Of a stretch of DNA of 64,000 nt, positions 62,690 to 64,000 are shown in pieces. This DNA is from Clostridium beijerinckii HUN142. Its GTDB lineage: Bacteria; Bacillota; Clostridia; Clostridiales; Clostridiaceae. Position numbers and translations under genes: made by a program. Numbering within the stretch: the first letter of the stretch is position 1; every line of letters starts with the position of its first letter. A model generated the notes under the pieces. That model saw only the letters and a list, made by a program, of their open reading frames with translations. It searched no databases and was not told where the DNA came from. The stretch is from assembly GCF_000621745.1 (NCBI RefSeq), contig NZ_KK211341.1:20673-84672 (forward strand). The letters run 5' to 3'.

Positions 62690-63295
62690 TTATGGCCAAG
62701 TAACAACTGCTTTCTTAAGCTGTCCTCCGCACCGAGATAATTCTCCCATAACCTTATCAATTCCGTTCTCAGTTTTGAACCAATTTTCCTTAGTTATTCC
62801 ATCTACATCTATTGGACATACAAAGAATTTTGTCTTTGGATATGCATAACTATAAAACATGAGACATCTCTTAGCATGAAATGATTTGCAACATATTATG
62901 GCCTTTTTTATATCTAAATTATAGTTATCAGTAACTTCCTTTGACTTAAAGGCATTTTCCTTTGTCCAAGTTGCACCATCTTCTTTTAATATTGCATCAC
63001 CATTAACTCCATTAGATATGGCTATATCTCTCATAAACTCCCATTCAGTATTATATATTCCTTGATATTTTTCGTTCTTAGTTATTGGTCCTGAAAAGTA
63101 TCCTTTTGACATGCTATATTTTCCTGATGGAAGTATGTATGGTGCATATCCATCTAGCCAAAGTTTTGAAGCTTTTTCTGCCGGCTCCAACCATGAGCCA
63201 CCAGGTACAAAAATAATATCACATTTTTCTGGTTTATCCTCAACAAAAATAAAAGATGTAATTTCTTTAATAAAATTAATACCTTCTAATGACAT
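62690..63295 (-). CDS. YdcF/DUF218 family protein
   Basis: A 201-residue protein of the YdcF/SanA/ElyC (DUF218) family. It shows IIFVPGGSWLEPAEKASKLW, the Rossmann-like N-terminus with conserved Gly-Gly, a Glu-Ser/Ala-Thr-Thr-like EDGATWTKENAFKSK helix cap, and KKAIICCKSFHAKRCLM. It lacks the membrane segments of ElyC, so it is cytosolic. SAM binding has been reported for YdcF; function here unknown. GAGGAGTGAGG precedes the ATG. It follows the histidinol phosphatase gene by 41 nt, so the two may form an operon. Confidence 0.85.
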   Translation of the reverse strand: MSLEGINFIKEITSFIFVEDKPEKCDIIFVPGGSWLEPAEKASKLWLDGYAPYILPSGKYSMSKGYFSGPITKNEKYQGIYNTEWEFMRDIAISNGVNGDAILKEDGATWTKENAFKSKEVTDNYNLDIKKAIICCKSFHAKRCLMFYSYAYPKTKFFVCPIDVDGITKENWFKTENGIDKVMGELSRCGGQLKKAVVTWP

Positions 63296-63336
63296 ACCTC
63301 ACTCCTCAATATAGTTTTACTGCTGCTATCTAAAAT

Positions 63337-64000
63337 TTATTCTTTATCAAAATCTCTTCCAACATCACTTGCTGTGTGAGAATCTGATCCGTATACTTTT
63401 TTAACCCCGTACTCATCTATCAACTGCTTAAAAATATCTGATACATAGATTTCACCGCAATATGGCTTTCTAAGGCCAGCTGTATTTACATCAACTTCAT
63501 AATTCCTTGATTTAATTTCTCTTACTATCTCTTCCAAAAGTTCTTTGTTTTTATATTCTAATGGGTATAATTTATTGAAAATCCTAATTAAATTTGGATG
63601 CCCTACACGATGAGGCTTATACTCCCCTAAGTCTGATTTTATTGCTTTAAGCAAAGTCTCATAATACTTATCATAAACTTTTTCAGTAGTGCCATAAAAC
63701 TCTAAAGCTCTTTCAAAGCCCTCTTTTCCATCAATAGCCACATATTCATCGCCCATTTTTATAAAATGTACAGAAATTAGCCCATCTTCTAATTTGGGAC
63801 CATAGGAATTAAGTAGTCTTTTAGTTCCTTCTTCATATCCATCAACAAAATCAACTTCTAGTCCTATATTTATTTTGATTTTGTCTTTATATTTTAATTT
63901 TATTTCTTCAACATCATTAAAATACTTCTCTATTACTTCTTCATTTGGAGCACATTCATCTTGAAATTCTTTGTCATCTATAAAATAACATGAAAAAGGC
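63337..64000 (-). CDS. hisK: Histidinol phosphatase (PHP family), partial at right edge
   Basis: The frame runs from the right window edge to 63337 (about 221 codons); the N-terminus, which would hold the first metal motif HxH, is outside. Visible PHP motifs are NIGLEVDFVDGYE, ISVHFIK, KPHRVGHPNLIR, NTAGLRKPYCGEIY and GSDSHTASDVGR near the end, as in HisK/HisJ histidinol-phosphatases, which take the penultimate step before histidinol oxidation. A different phosphoester cannot be excluded. Confidence 0.85.
   Translation of the reverse strand, partial: PFSCYFIDDKEFQDECAPNEEVIEKYFNDVEEIKLKYKDKIKINIGLEVDFVDGYEEGTKRLLNSYGPKLEDGLISVHFIKMGDEYVAIDGKEGFERALEFYGTTEKVYDKYYETLLKAIKSDLGEYKPHRVGHPNLIRIFNKLYPLEYKNKELLEEIVREIKSRNYEVDVNTAGLRKPYCGEIYVSDIFKQLIDEYGVKKVYGSDSHTASDVGRDFDKE

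Overview
The window looks like the chromosome of a low-GC Clostridium of the solventogenic cluster I type (C. beijerinckii / C. acetobutylicum relatives). The support is very AT-rich DNA with strong AGGAGG ribosome sites, paired DUF1659/DUF2922 genes, a non-discriminating AspRS plus GatCAB operon behind a T-box leader, and Clostridium-like PTS, MerR and ars genes. The species call is inference.

Left end (1-6.1 kb): a partial Rpn/PD-(D/E)XK-like protein, the DUF1659/DUF2922 pair, and a beta-glucoside operon (RpiR regulator, PTS EIIBCA permease, GH1 6-phospho-beta-glucosidase). The glucosidase is broken by an 11-base deletion that removes its catalytic nucleophile motif.

Accessory region (about 6-32 kb): a mosaic of small redox and catabolic genes: flavodoxin, aldo/keto reductase, cupin, carboxymuconolactone decarboxylase (CMD), histidine phosphatases, FMN reductase, tautomerase, MATE pump, MalY aminotransferase, DUF3737, two DXS-like thiamine enzymes, four MerR regulators and one LysR regulator. 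Many modules occur twice, and at least a dozen gene remnants lie between them (MFS pieces, aldo/keto reductase tail, MarR, a third DXS-like gene, flavodoxin, Fe-alcohol dehydrogenase, CMD, AAA ATPase, alpha/beta hydrolase). Nine promoters share a MerR architecture: TTGAC-type -35, dyad-bearing spacer of exactly 19 bp, then -10. A 44-bp LysR-like motif occurs three times. A tRNA 3' end with its own terminator at 20.37 kb looks like an old integration scar.

Core region (32-57 kb): a 623-aa protein with dynamin-like but degenerate motifs; the aspS2-gatCAB operon for tRNA-dependent Asn/Gln formation with a T-box whose specifier loop reads GAAC; GNAT; two secreted wall or amidase-type proteins; a POT peptide transporter; a secreted alpha/beta hydrolase; an OmpR-type two-component system; an HD-GYP-like protein; a MutS2-like ATPase without Smr domain; and IMP dehydrogenase. 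Intergenic spaces carry four copies of an approximately 190-bp palindromic element and other repeats.

Right end (57.7-64 kb): DUF1883 protein, a complete arsenic resistance operon arsR-arsD-arsA-arsC-acr3 with a clear promoter and terminator, a YdcF-like protein, and a partial histidinol phosphatase. No rRNA, complete tRNA, CRISPR array, intact transposase or prophage was seen.
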